This document shows positions 10,015 to 19,509 of a DNA stretch of 64,000 nucleotides, in pieces; positions within the stretch are counted from its first letter, which is position 1; each line of letters opens with the position of its first letter. The DNA is taken from NCBI RefSeq assembly GCF_001758195.1, contig NZ_MASR01000001.1:1736001-1800000 (forward strand), in the 5' to 3' direction. The translations under genes were made by a program, and so were the position numbers. Under the pieces are notes generated by a model. It saw only the letters and a program-made list of their open reading frames with translations. It searched no databases and was not told where the DNA came from. This DNA comes from Pseudohongiella acticola (GTDB lineage Bacteria; Pseudomonadota; Gammaproteobacteria; Pseudomonadales; Pseudohongiellaceae).

Positions 10015-10183
10015 ATCTAACACTTTTTTAGACTAGCTAGCATGTCTATGTGCCACCTACTCAGCTCAGCATTTTTATACCTGAAAACCATAGCTTTTGG
10101 GGCTTGTTAATAAAGTATTTTGGACTACAATCAGAAATATACGGTTTTTTACCTGAATCGAATGGGTTACGTGCCTTTTATAA

Positions 10184-12190
10184 GTGAGCGATATTATCAA
10201 ACCAACGGAACCTCGTCAGTTAAGTGTAATTGAACGAGACTCAATATCTGCCTTATACGAAAATAGCATGGGCGGCCTGTTTGTGACCATAGCTTGTGCG
10301 TTAGCACTTGTCTTCGGTTTTCCTGACCCTGATTTAAACGGTCCCAAATACCTGTGGGGCGTGATATTCCTTTGTCTCATGTTGTTTCGTTTACTCGATA
10401 CACTTTATTGGCATCGGAATTTACGGCACACCAACTTTCAGACCTCAGGTCCCAAGAGTCGATTTGTCGTATCGGTGCTGATTACATCGATATTATGGAT
10501 GACATATGCCTTGGTTCTCATACAGTCGGTTGATTTGTTGGAATTGACCACGCTCATCATTGTTTTATCTTCCCTGGCTGGCGGCGGAGCCACTGTTCTA
10601 TCTGGCAATATGATGCTATCAGTAACCTATTCGGTTCTGATGATAGCGCCACTCTCGGTCATGATGGTGTTAAGTGACGATAGAAATCAAAATATTCTAG
10701 GAGTGCTGGGCTTATTCTTCGCTGTAGTGCTTGCGCTTGGCAGTATCAGAGCTGCAAATTTCACACGCAATGCGATTATGCTGAAAAACCAAAACGCCGA
10801 TTTGGTTGAATCGATGGAAGAGAAAAACAAAGAAATCTCTGAAGCGAATTCAGCGCTCGAAAGCAAAGTACAAGACAGAACAAGAGAGATTTTTGCGCTA
10901 TCAAATATAGACCCGCTGACCGGCTTGTTTAATCGTACTGCGTTTTCCACTAGCTTGTCTAAAATCCTCGCGAATTGTGAAGCTCAAGGGGGCTCATTCG
11001 CGTTGTTGTTTATTGATCTCGATGGCTTTAAAGCAATTAACGACACTCAAGGGCATGGCGTCGGAGATAAGGTACTGTTTGCTATTGCTCAACGACTCAT
11101 CTTGTTTTCAAAAGGGCCAGACCATATCTGTCGCTGGGGTGGAGATGAATTTATAATTGTCATTGAGGATATTGACAGTGATGGTGCCATTCTTTTTGGC
11201 AGAGACCTCATTAAATCTTTATCCCAAAGTATCCAAATTGATTTAAACAAGCTCACGGTTGGCGCAACCATTGGCGTCGCGATGTATCCTGAACATGGTA
11301 ACGACGAATCTGAGCTCATTTCGCTTGCAGATACCGCAATGTATATACAAAAAGAGGAGGAAAAATCAGACGTTCGTGTCTTTTCTGTCGACATGCGAAA
11401 ATCACAGCTGCGCGAACAGCAACTAAAAGAAGGCTTGGCACTAGCATTGCAAAACCATGAATTTCATCTCGTGTATCAGTCTGTTATCGACAACCAAACA
11501 AATGAAGTGTCATTTTGTGAAGTGTTGCTCCGCTGGGAGCTCAATGGTGAACTGGTGCCGCCCCACGAGTTCATTCCAATTGCCGAGCAATATGGGCTTA
11601 TCCACGAAATCGGTGAATGGGTGCTGATGACGGCCTGCGCAGAGTCAAAAAATTGGTGTTTTGGAGACAAGGTTGATATTTCAGTCAACGTGTCAGTACC
11701 TCAGTTATTGCGCAATGACTTCATCGGAATTGTAAGGGAAGCACTCTTCAGCTCTGGATTTCCTGCTACCAGGTTACATTTGGAAATTACGGAATCTGTT
11801 TTTGCAAATAACACAGAGGTCATGTTTGCGAGAATTAAGGAATTACGAAGTTTGGGCATCAAAGTCTCTGTAGATGATTTCGGTACTGGATTTTCTTCTC
11901 TGTCACAACTTCAAAAGATGTCCGCCGATATTGTCAAAATCGATCGCTCTTTCATCGCATCCATGAACGAGGGCGGTCAAGCTATTATTCAAGCTACTCA
12001 ATATATGGCAAAGCAGCTCGGCTATTCGGTGGTCGCAGAGGGTGTTGAAACCAAACAGCAAGCAGATGAGCTATCTGACATCGGCATTGGCTGCTCACAA
12101 GGCTATTATTTCAGTTACCCTATGACTATCGACAAGCTAGCTCAGTGGCATCAAGACTATAAACAGGGCAAGCGGAATGACCTGACATAA
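10184..12190 (+). CDS. Membrane-anchored GGDEF-EAL protein
   Basis: The 668-residue protein has an N-terminal block of about six membrane helices (residues 25-205), a short coiled coil, a GGDEF domain (about 238-395) and an EAL domain (about 410-660). Both catalytic signatures look intact: RWGGDEF for cyclase, and CEVLLRW, LEITES, DDFGTGFSSL, VKIDRSF and AEGVET for phosphodiesterase. It could therefore make or break c-di-GMP. The start is GTG at 10184 with no strong ribosome binding site. The gene and its flanks (about 10020-12300) are clearly AT-richer than the genes on either side, suggesting later acquisition. It stands alone. Confidence 0.93.
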   Translation: MSDIIKPTEPRQLSVIERDSISALYENSMGGLFVTIACALALVFGFPDPDLNGPKYLWGVIFLCLMLFRLLDTLYWHRNLRHTNFQTSGPKSRFVVSVLITSILWMTYALVLIQSVDLLELTTLIIVLSSLAGGGATVLSGNMMLSVTYSVLMIAPLSVMMVLSDDRNQNILGVLGLFFAVVLALGSIRAANFTRNAIMLKNQNADLVESMEEKNKEISEANSALESKVQDRTREIFALSNIDPLTGLFNRTAFSTSLSKILANCEAQGGSFALLFIDLDGFKAINDTQGHGVGDKVLFAIAQRLILFSKGPDHICRWGGDEFIIVIEDIDSDGAILFGRDLIKSLSQSIQIDLNKLTVGATIGVAMYPEHGNDESELISLADTAMYIQKEEEKSDVRVFSVDMRKSQLREQQLKEGLALALQNHEFHLVYQSVIDNQTNEVSFCEVLLRWELNGELVPPHEFIPIAEQYGLIHEIGEWVLMTACAESKNWCFGDKVDISVNVSVPQLLRNDFIGIVREALFSSGFPATRLHLEITESVFANNTEVMFARIKELRSLGIKVSVDDFGTGFSSLSQLQKMSADIVKIDRSFIASMNEGGQAIIQATQYMAKQLGYSVVAEGVETKQQADELSDIGIGCSQGYYFSYPMTIDKLAQWHQDYKQGKRNDLT

Positions 12191-12319
12191 GGTGACCGCA
12201 CTATATTGGATTGTATCTTGCCAATTAAGATCTTTATCTTTGCGATACTTTGCTGGTCTTCTGACTATTGATGGCGCTCTTCAACCTTCCTGCCATGGGA
12301 AGGTGTAGAATGCCCGCCC

Positions 12320-13516
12320 ATGACAGTAGAAACTTCAACAGATCGACAATTTGACGTTGTGATCATCGGCGCCGGTGCCGCCGGGCTGATGTGCGCGGCG
12401 GTGGCGGGCGCGCGTGGTCGGCGCGTGCTGGTGCTGGACAGCGCCAACAAAGTGGGCAAGAAGATCCTGATGTCGGGTGGCGGTCGCTGTAACTTCACCA
12501 ACATGCATTCGACGCCGGATAATTTTATTTGCAGTAATCCCCATTTCGCGAAATCCGCCCTCAGTCGCTACACGCCCTGGGACTTTATTGCGCTGGTGGA
12601 AAAGCACGGCGTGCCCTATCACGAAAAGAAGCTGGGTCAGTTGTTCTGCGATCACTCTTCAAAAGACATCGTGCGTTTGTTGCTGGACGAGTGCGAAGCG
12701 GTGGGCGTGAAGGTGCTGACCCAGTCGCCCGCGAGTAATATCACCCTGGGTTCTCCACATCGCCTGCAAACACCGAAGTTCTCGGTCAGTTGCGAATCCC
12801 TGGTGATTGCCAGCGGTGGCTATTCCATCCCTACCCTCGGGTCGACCGGTTTTGGGTTTGATTTTGCCCGCTCGCTCGATATCCCCGTGCTGCCGACACG
12901 GGCGGGTCTGGTGCCATTCACACTGGAGCCGCGGCAACTCAAGAATTTCCAGGATTTTGCCGGTGTATCTGTCGACACCGTTACCACCGCCCAGGGAACC
13001 GCGTTCCGCGAGAACATTTTATTTACTCACAAAGGGCTCAGTGGTCCCGCCATTTTGCAGGCTTCTTCCTACTGGCAGCTTGGCGAGGCAATTGAAATCG
13101 ACCTTTTTCCTGATCTGGATCTGGCAGAGCACATTCAACAAATGCAGCAGCAGCGCCCAAAACTGGAACTGAAGAACCTGCTTGGCGAGCAGCTTACCAA
13201 ACGCGTCGCCCAGCGTTGGTGTGACCTGTGGTTGGAAAACAAACCACTCGATCAACTAACTGCAAACGATATTCAACGCATTACCTCTGCCTGCCAGCCC
13301 TGGACAGTCTGGCCCGCTGGGACTGAGGGATACCGAACCGCCGAAGTGACACTGGGCGGTGTCGACACAAATGCGCTGTCCTCAAAAACCATGGAAGCGC
13401 GCAATCACCCCGGGCTGTATTTCATCGGCGAAGTGGTCGATGTAACTGGTCACCTTGGCGGCCACAATTTTCAGTGGGCCTGGGCGTCGGGACATGCTGC
13501 AGGCGAATACGCTTGA
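12320..13516 (+). CDS. HI0933/YhiN-type FAD-dependent oxidoreductase
   Basis: The 398-residue flavoprotein has an N-terminal Rossmann motif for FAD (VVIIGAGAAGLMCAAVAG). The family-specific KILMSGGGRCNFTN follows, then ASGGYSIPTLGSTGFGFDFA in the middle and the C-terminal FAD loop GEVVDVTGHLGGHNFQWAWA. Length is normal for the HI0933 family. The physiological substrate is unknown. It precedes DUF1415 by 65 bases, and the two could be co-transcribed. Confidence 0.93.
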   Translation: MTVETSTDRQFDVVIIGAGAAGLMCAAVAGARGRRVLVLDSANKVGKKILMSGGGRCNFTNMHSTPDNFICSNPHFAKSALSRYTPWDFIALVEKHGVPYHEKKLGQLFCDHSSKDIVRLLLDECEAVGVKVLTQSPASNITLGSPHRLQTPKFSVSCESLVIASGGYSIPTLGSTGFGFDFARSLDIPVLPTRAGLVPFTLEPRQLKNFQDFAGVSVDTVTTAQGTAFRENILFTHKGLSGPAILQASSYWQLGEAIEIDLFPDLDLAEHIQQMQQQRPKLELKNLLGEQLTKRVAQRWCDLWLENKPLDQLTANDIQRITSACQPWTVWPAGTEGYRTAEVTLGGVDTNALSSKTMEARNHPGLYFIGEVVDVTGHLGGHNFQWAWASGHAAGEYA

Positions 13517-13581
13517 TGGCAGTTGCCGGGGACAACCGAAACACCGGTTATTGAATAGAACCCAATCAGAGATACACGACT

Positions 13582-14166
13582 ATGAGCGAAAACACCGAAC
13601 CAACAAACGCCGATATCGAAGCCCAGATGCGCGCATGGATTGCCAGCTTTGTGGTGGGCATGAACCTGTGCCCCTTTGCCCGGCAGCCCGTCGAAGGTGG
13701 ACGGGTGAAAATCGTGGTCAGCGAGGCACGCGATAACGAGGCGCTGTTGGAAGCGTTACAGAGCCAACTGGAGTGGCTTGATGCACAACCGCCCACCTCT
13801 ACTGAAACCACATTGGTTGTGATTCCACAAATGCTCGGTGATTTTCTCGACTTCAATGATTTCCTGGATTTGGCCGATGCCCTGTTGGAAGAGTTCGGCT
13901 GGGTCGGTCAGTTTCAGTTCGCCACCTTCCACCCCAACTATCAATTCGCTGGCACTCTGCCCGGCGATGCGGAAAATTTCACCAATCGCGCACCCTGGCC
14001 AACCCTGCAACTGCTGCGCGAAGACAGCCTGGAAGCAGTGCTCGCGAACTACCCGGACCCGGAACAAATCCCGGAACGCAATATCGACGCGATGGAGGAA
14101 CTGGGGTCCGCGAAGCTGGCGGATTTGCTACAGGAATGCCGCGACAAATCTTCTGTGAGATCGTAG
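13582..14166 (+). CDS. DUF1415 family protein
   Basis: A 194-residue soluble protein with the family pattern WIASFVVGMNLCPFARQPV near the start and the central FQFATFHPNYQFAGT and NFTNRAPWPTLQLLRE. These are typical of DUF1415, found mainly in gamma- and betaproteobacteria. No catalytic motif or function is known to me. It lies just after the flavoprotein gene and converges with the DUF1206 gene, 8 bases apart. Confidence 0.9.
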   Translation: MSENTEPTNADIEAQMRAWIASFVVGMNLCPFARQPVEGGRVKIVVSEARDNEALLEALQSQLEWLDAQPPTSTETTLVVIPQMLGDFLDFNDFLDLADALLEEFGWVGQFQFATFHPNYQFAGTLPGDAENFTNRAPWPTLQLLREDSLEAVLANYPDPEQIPERNIDAMEELGSAKLADLLQECRDKSSVRS

Positions 14167-14174
14167 AACCCGCG

Positions 14175-14990
14175 TCAACCGCCAGGTTCTACCTTTCGGT
14201 AAACGGACTCCAATACGCTATACATGCCAAACGCGAACAGCCCCACCGCCACGAATGCAAGCACCCATGGGCCAAAGGGTTGATCGCGAACGGTATTGAA
14301 TACGTCGGCGATGCCACCCGCGTCGTCCGGATCAACGTTGTAGGCCGCTAGCAGATAAAAGCCGCCGACCATGGCAAATACCAGCCCACGCATGGCCAGA
14401 CCAAAACGGCACAAGGGATAAGCCCAGGTTTGGGTCGCGGTCTTCATGTCAAAATAGCAGTCGAATTTGGCTTTCCAGCCCTTGGAGACCAGAGCCAACC
14501 CGACGCCGATCAAGACCAGCCCGGCGCACCCCACGAGCCAACGTCCAAAAGGTTGGCCCATCAACCAGCCGGCGAAACTTTGTGAGCCGCCATCCTCGCC
14601 AGAAGAGCCACCCAGGGTAACTATCAGGCTCACTGCAAAAAATGCCAATAAAGTATGCGTGACGGCGCTCACCAGCATACTGATTCGGATGACCGCGCCT
14701 GATGCACTCATGCCGTGACCGTCAGGATCCTTGATTGCCTGAATGCTGCGCCAGGTAGCATAGCCCAGCAATCCAGCCGCGATAATGCTGAGTAGCACAT
14801 CTCCCAGAGGCACTCCCAATACCCACTGCAGAGCACCTCGGCTGCCTTCGGTCTGGCCGCCCCGCCCGATCACCGCCAGCGTTGCCAGCCCGCCAACCAA
14901 CAGGTAAACGATTCCGCGCGCGGCGTAACCAAGCCGAGCAAAGTATACAAGCGCCTGCTTTTGATCGGACTGTGAGGGGCCGTTAACCAT
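14175..14990 (-). CDS. DUF1206 membrane protein
   Basis: The 271-residue protein has six predicted membrane helices arranged as three related two-helix units. Each carries a variant of the family motif: LGYAARGIVYLLVGGLA, a middle copy, and FGLAMRGLVFAMVGGFYL. This matches DUF1206. Function is unknown. It converges with DUF1415 and is transcribed away from the cardiolipin synthase-like gene. Confidence 0.9.
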   Translation of the reverse strand: MVNGPSQSDQKQALVYFARLGYAARGIVYLLVGGLATLAVIGRGGQTEGSRGALQWVLGVPLGDVLLSIIAAGLLGYATWRSIQAIKDPDGHGMSASGAVIRISMLVSAVTHTLLAFFAVSLIVTLGGSSGEDGGSQSFAGWLMGQPFGRWLVGCAGLVLIGVGLALVSKGWKAKFDCYFDMKTATQTWAYPLCRFGLAMRGLVFAMVGGFYLLAAYNVDPDDAGGIADVFNTVRDQPFGPWVLAFVAVGLFAFGMYSVLESVYRKVEPGG

Positions 14991-15212
14991 CGCGTGTTCC
15001 TTGTGATTCAGATATAGGAAAATGACCGTGTCACACTTTTACCAAGATGTGAAACATTCTCAACCGATTTCACGAATTTTAGCGATATTGAGGGTTTTTA
15101 GCCACTTCATTAAAGGCGGGGACTTGAAATCCCAGTCAGGAAAAGATACAAACTTATTACCAATCAAGATCGCACAAGCGCAGGTATTTAGCCTGCCCGG
15201 GAGGGCAATCCA

Positions 15213-16400
15213 TTGAACCACACCTCTGCGGCCTCTGAATCTACTCCGATAGATTATCAGGAGGCCCTTGAAAGAACGCTCGGCGTTCCCTTCACCGCGG
15301 GCAACCAGGTTAAGATTCTGCGCAACGGGATTGAAATCTTCCCGTCCATGCTCGAGGCGATTCGTCAGGCCCACTCCACGATTGAGTTCCTCACCTTTAT
15401 TTACTGGACCGGGGATATTGCCCAAGAATTTGCCGAGGCCCTGTCCGAACGTGCACGCGCCGGGGTTCAGGTGCGGGTAATCCTGGACGCAGTGGGCGCT
15501 GCAAAAATGTCCAATGAATGGCTTGATTCCATGAATGCCGCAGGCGTAGACATCGCCTGGTTCAGACCCCCGGTTCGCTGGAAAATATGGGAAGTCGACA
15601 ATCGTACGCATCGCAAAGTCCTGGTGTGCGACGACAAGGTCGCCTTCACCGGGGGCGTGGGCATCTCCAAAGAGTGGGAAGGTGACACCCGAAACTCCGA
15701 TGAGTGGCGCGACACTCACTTTCGCATTGAGGGCCCAGCCGTTAACGGTGTGCGAGCGGCCTTTACTGATAACTGGGTAGAAACAGACCGATCAGTTCGC
15801 GATGAGGTCGAGCAAATGCTGCACGCGAAACCACGGGACACGGTGGGCAGCTGCAGGATACAGGCGATCAAGACGTCCGCTGCCGTTAACTGGAGTCCCA
15901 TCGCCACCATGTTCCATGTACTGCTTACTCTGGCCCGCCGCAAAGTACGCATTGCCACCGCCTATTTTGTGCCAGACCCCGGCATGGTAAGACTACTCAA
16001 AGAAACAGCGGAGCGCGGCGTCGACATCGAAATTCTGATTCCCGGCCCCCACCACGACGAGCGAGTGGCGCAACTGGCCCAGGAAGATGAGTATATTCCG
16101 CTGTTGCAGGCAGGCGTGCGGATGTGGGCATATCAACCCTCCATGATGCACACCAAAACAGTCATCATCGATGACGCCGTTGCGTGCATCGGCTCTGCCA
16201 ACTTTAATCAACGCTCCATGAGTAAAGACGACGAGCTGGCACTTCTCCTCATTGACGACACCACGGTGCGAGAGCTCGACGGCCACTTCGACGAAGACTG
16301 TGCCCGCGCCACTGAATTGACGACCGAACACCTGCACCGGCGCGGGCCACTGAGAAAATTGCTGGCGAAATTTGTCGGCCTGTTTCGGCAGCAGATGTAA
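15213..16400 (+). CDS. Cardiolipin synthase-like phospholipase D protein
   Basis: The 395-residue protein has two phospholipase D HKD motifs: HRKVLVCDD followed by GGVGI (about residue 131), and HTKTVIIDD followed by GSANFNQRS (about residue 312). This is the ClsB/YbhO-type arrangement without N-terminal membrane helices. It likely transfers phosphatidyl groups to make cardiolipin or a related lipid. The start is TTG at 15213, favoured by GGAGGG eight bases upstream. The DUF488 gene converges with it seven bases downstream. Confidence 0.9.
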   Translation: MNHTSAASESTPIDYQEALERTLGVPFTAGNQVKILRNGIEIFPSMLEAIRQAHSTIEFLTFIYWTGDIAQEFAEALSERARAGVQVRVILDAVGAAKMSNEWLDSMNAAGVDIAWFRPPVRWKIWEVDNRTHRKVLVCDDKVAFTGGVGISKEWEGDTRNSDEWRDTHFRIEGPAVNGVRAAFTDNWVETDRSVRDEVEQMLHAKPRDTVGSCRIQAIKTSAAVNWSPIATMFHVLLTLARRKVRIATAYFVPDPGMVRLLKETAERGVDIEILIPGPHHDERVAQLAQEDEYIPLLQAGVRMWAYQPSMMHTKTVIIDDAVACIGSANFNQRSMSKDDELALLLIDDTTVRELDGHFDEDCARATELTTEHLHRRGPLRKLLAKFVGLFRQQM

Positions 16401-16407
16401 GCCGCTG

Positions 16408-17010
16408 TCAGTCGGGAGGGCGGCGATAGGCACATGCCTGGCACTGCTGCTGGTAAGCCAGTTGCAGCGCCGCTTCGTCACCAGCCAGCAGATCCGGCAC
16501 GGTGCCGGTCATCGTCATCAGCCGCTGCTCGAGCGCCGACTGCGTTTCCAGTGAACCGTCGTGGGTGATGTGCTGCAACTCGACGTTGTACTGGTGCTTG
16601 AGTGACCAGCCTATCAGAAGACTGCGGTGGCAGATTGCCGGATCCTTGCAGGCGCAGGTCATGGCGATGCTGAACCCTTTGTCCACGCCATCGAATAACC
16701 TCTGCACCCCCGATTGATACAGCGTCGATGCCATCAGTCGGTCAAACTGCACCTGACTGCTGTCATCATAATGTGCGCGATCTTTTGAGCGCGGCCCCAG
16801 CTCCTCACCCAGATAGACATAACGCAACCCGGCCTGCTGCAGATGCTGCCGCAGCGCTTCCTGATGGTAGTCGTGAAATACTTTGCTATACGGCACCGAG
16901 CGCACGTCGGCCACCACGTTAACACCGTGGTGCAGCAGCTGTTCAATATAGCGATCAATGGGTTTGGTGGCGTAGCCGATTGTGAACATAAGGGTCGGTC
17001 CCGGCGGCAC
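16408..17010 (-). CDS. DUF488 family protein
   Basis: The 200-residue protein carries the DUF488 pattern: MFTIGYATKPIDRYIEQL near the start, VVADVRSVPYSKVF, then a C-terminal CACKDPAICHRSLL with conserved cysteines and histidine. The family's function is unproven. The methionine at 16989 (MFTIGYA) is an equally good start. It converges with the cardiolipin synthase-like gene. Confidence 0.88.
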   Translation of the reverse strand: MPPGPTLMFTIGYATKPIDRYIEQLLHHGVNVVADVRSVPYSKVFHDYHQEALRQHLQQAGLRYVYLGEELGPRSKDRAHYDDSSQVQFDRLMASTLYQSGVQRLFDGVDKGFSIAMTCACKDPAICHRSLLIGWSLKHQYNVELQHITHDGSLETQSALEQRLMTMTGTVPDLLAGDEAALQLAYQQQCQACAYRRPPD

Positions 17011-17121
17011 TGTGGTCGTTTATAGTTTAAAAATTTGGCCAAAGGGTAGCAGCATGCCACGCGAAGAAAAAGCAGCCAAGGGCTCCTATAAAAATCTTCT
17101 CGGTTGACTATTTCGAGAATA

Positions 17122-17136
17122 TAAGTAAGCTACTTA
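17122..17136. promoter_or_regulatory. Palindromic operator candidate 1 for the MarR regulator
   Basis: TAAGTA-AGC-TACTTA is a perfect 6-3-6 inverted repeat about 50 bases upstream of the MarR gene. With the second palindrome at 17142 it makes a plausible pair of sites for an autoregulatory MarR dimer. Nothing but position and symmetry supports this. Confidence 0.5.
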
Positions 17137-17141
17137 TCAAT

Positions 17142-17152
17142 TAAGTTACTTA
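17142..17152. promoter_or_regulatory. Palindromic operator candidate 2 for the MarR regulator
   Basis: TAAGT-T-ACTTA is a perfect 5-1-5 inverted repeat with the same half-site (TAAGT) as the palindrome 20 bases upstream. It lies in the leader of the MarR gene, so binding here would repress both the regulator and the transporter behind it. Confidence 0.5.
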
Positions 17153-17188
17153 GCTATTATCCTGAGCTTCTTTCTGGCAGATCAAACC

Positions 17189-17650
17189 ATGCCCAGCCGC
17201 AAACAAACCATCGCCACGATTCTCGGCAGTTTTCAGATCATTCGTCGCGCCCTGCTGCAACAGGTGGCCGAGCGCCCGGCCTGCGAGCAGGGTGAGAGCA
17301 ACGTCAGTCTGGCCGAGCAAATGACGCTGCTGACAGTCGCTGCGCGTGGCGCCGTGAGCGTGAAAGACATTGCCAGCGCCCGCATGATCAGCAGCAGCGC
17401 CGCCACACAAGTTGTCAATTCGCTGGTAAAGAAGGGCTATCTGATCCGCAGCCAGGACGAAGCCGACCGGCGCGCCACGGTGGTCACACTGGGCGCGGCA
17501 TATCAGAAGCTGGTCGCATCACGCACAGATAACGCCGCCAGCTACCTGACACCTGTCTTTGCAGCTCTCACCCAGAAAGAGCTTGAAGAATATGACCGGC
17601 TCAACAGAAAGCTGGTCGATTCATTGCGCGACAACGCCTCACCCGAATAA
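17189..17650 (+). CDS. MarR family transcriptional regulator
   Basis: The 153-residue protein has a winged helix-turn-helix core: VKDIASARMISSSAATQVVNSLVKKGYLIRSQD followed by DRRATVVTLG, the wing hairpin with the conserved DRR. It probably represses itself and the 14-TM exporter whose start lies 26 bases downstream, using the TAAGT palindromes at 17122-17152. The ligand is unknown. Confidence 0.9.
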   Translation: MPSRKQTIATILGSFQIIRRALLQQVAERPACEQGESNVSLAEQMTLLTVAARGAVSVKDIASARMISSSAATQVVNSLVKKGYLIRSQDEADRRATVVTLGAAYQKLVASRTDNAASYLTPVFAALTQKELEEYDRLNRKLVDSLRDNASPE

Positions 17651-17676
17651 CCGCAGCCCCCAGGAAAATCTCTCTC

Positions 17677-19509
17677 ATGAACATCCCCCAGATCGATATT
17701 ACGGATCAGCAGAGACGACTCTCACTGATTGCCATTCTTGTTGTTTTTATGCTCGGCGCCCTCGACATGACGATCCTGTCAACGGCCACGCCCACCATTG
17801 TGGCTGATCTGGATGGTCTTGAACTGTATGCCTGGGTGACAACAGCCTACATGCTGTCATCAACGGTGCTGGTGCCGATCTTCGGCAAACTCGGCGACAT
17901 GTATGGCCGCAAACGCATTCTGGTCTGGGGCATCAGCATTTTTCTGCTCGGTTCGGTCTTGTGCGGCCTGAGCGGAGAGTTTGGTGACCTGCCCATTCTC
18001 GGCGATGGCATGCAGCAACTGATTGTGTTTAGAGCCGTCAAGGGCATTGGCGGTGCAGCGCTTTTCACCAGCGCCATCGGCATCGTTGCCGACCTCTATC
18101 CTCCTTTGCAGCGGGCCAAGTTCATGGGTCTGTTTGGCGCCGTGTTTGCGCTGGCCAGCTTGATCGGTCCGACCATCGGCGGGTTATTGACCGACCATGC
18201 CAGCGCCACCTGGTTTGGACACTACGTTGCCGGCTGGCGCTGGGTGTTTTATGCCAACCTGCCACTGGGCCTGATCGCCCTGTACATGGTGTCCAACAAG
18301 ATGCCGACGCTGAATACACATCAGGGTGGCAAGATCGACTATCTGGGCGCGATGATCCTGTTGATTGTGTTTATCCCCTTCCTGCTGGCACTGACCTGGG
18401 GCGGCAACCGCTACGCCTGGAATTCACCGCAGCTGCTCAGCATGTTTGCGCTGAGCGCAGTCGCTTTTGTAGCGTTTATCCGGGTGGAGTCGCGTGCGTC
18501 TGACGCGGTCATGCCGCTGGACCTGTTCCAAAGCCGGATATTCGTTTTTGCCAACTTATCGTCGTTTGTGCTTGGCATGGCGTTTATGGGCGCGGTGATG
18601 TTTATGCCGCTGTACATGCAGGTCGTGTTGGGCGTGGACGCGACCGGCAGCGGTTTTGCCATGTTGCCGCTGATGGGCGGCCTGATGTTAACCAGTATTT
18701 TGAGCGGCCGCCTGGTATCACGATCAGGTCGCTATAAAGCCTACATGGTCGGCGGTGTTGTCATTCTGGTCTGCGGCATGTATCTGCTTACAAACCTGGA
18801 TGTGGATTCAAGCCTGATGCAGCTCAACATCGCCATGGCGGTAGTAGGCCTGGGACTGGGTCCGTCGCAAAGCCTGACCAACCTGATCGTGCAAAGCGCG
18901 TTTCCGGTATCCAAAATCGGTGTCGCCACCAGTACCACCCAGTTTTTCCGACAGGTGGGCAATACCGTTGGTGTCGCAATATTCGGCGCGGTTCTGGTGA
19001 CCAGTCTGGCGGAGGAGCTGCCTAAACAGTTACCCCAGATGGCAGGATCAGCTACTGAGTTCAATATGAACCAGGCGCAGTCCATGGCCATGAACCCGCA
19101 GTCGATGCAGGCAACGGTGCAGGCCCAATTTGACGCATATACACCGCTGGTAGAACGTGCATTTGCCGGTGAGCGCGCGGCGGCGGCAGAGTTGATCGCC
19201 AACCCTCTGCTACCTGATGAATTAAAGGCGCCTCTGGAGAATTATCTGGCACGAGATGACGTCACCGAAGTACCGAATGCCGAGCGCTACCTGACGGCCT
19301 ACAAGGCTGGAATCGAACAGCAGGTGTCTGCAGCGGTGGTAACGATCAAGCGAGGCACACGGACTGCGTTTGCCAATTCGATTAATTCGATGTTTTTCAC
19401 CAGCCTGTGGATCTGTCTGTTGGGGCTGATCGTCACGGTATTTATCCCGGTCATACCGCTGGGAACGCGCGACCAGGAGAACAACGCCACTTCAGCAGAC
19501 GTCAGCTGA
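17677..19509 (+). CDS. DHA2-family (EmrB/QacA-like) 14-TM exporter
   Basis: A 610-residue major facilitator protein with 14 predicted membrane segments. Motif C-like stretches are visible (LDMTILSTATPTIVADL in TM1, GKLGDMYGRKR after TM2, FRAVKGIGGAALFTS). About 130 residues between the last two membrane helices form an unusually long, Met/Gln/Ala-rich extracytoplasmic loop, roughly residues 445-570. DHA2 members are proton-driven exporters of drugs or amphipathic compounds. It follows the marR gene in one operon. Its 3' end overlaps the convergent ABA4-like gene by eight bases. Confidence 0.92.
   Translation: MNIPQIDITDQQRRLSLIAILVVFMLGALDMTILSTATPTIVADLDGLELYAWVTTAYMLSSTVLVPIFGKLGDMYGRKRILVWGISIFLLGSVLCGLSGEFGDLPILGDGMQQLIVFRAVKGIGGAALFTSAIGIVADLYPPLQRAKFMGLFGAVFALASLIGPTIGGLLTDHASATWFGHYVAGWRWVFYANLPLGLIALYMVSNKMPTLNTHQGGKIDYLGAMILLIVFIPFLLALTWGGNRYAWNSPQLLSMFALSAVAFVAFIRVESRASDAVMPLDLFQSRIFVFANLSSFVLGMAFMGAVMFMPLYMQVVLGVDATGSGFAMLPLMGGLMLTSILSGRLVSRSGRYKAYMVGGVVILVCGMYLLTNLDVDSSLMQLNIAMAVVGLGLGPSQSLTNLIVQSAFPVSKIGVATSTTQFFRQVGNTVGVAIFGAVLVTSLAEELPKQLPQMAGSATEFNMNQAQSMAMNPQSMQATVQAQFDAYTPLVERAFAGERAAAAELIANPLLPDELKAPLENYLARDDVTEVPNAERYLTAYKAGIEQQVSAAVVTIKRGTRTAFANSINSMFFTSLWICLLGLIVTVFIPVIPLGTRDQENNATSADVS

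Noticed and set aside
15060-15719. Minus-strand ORF of 219 residues
   Set aside because: It overlaps the cardiolipin synthase-like gene, which has clear HKD motifs and a ribosome binding site.
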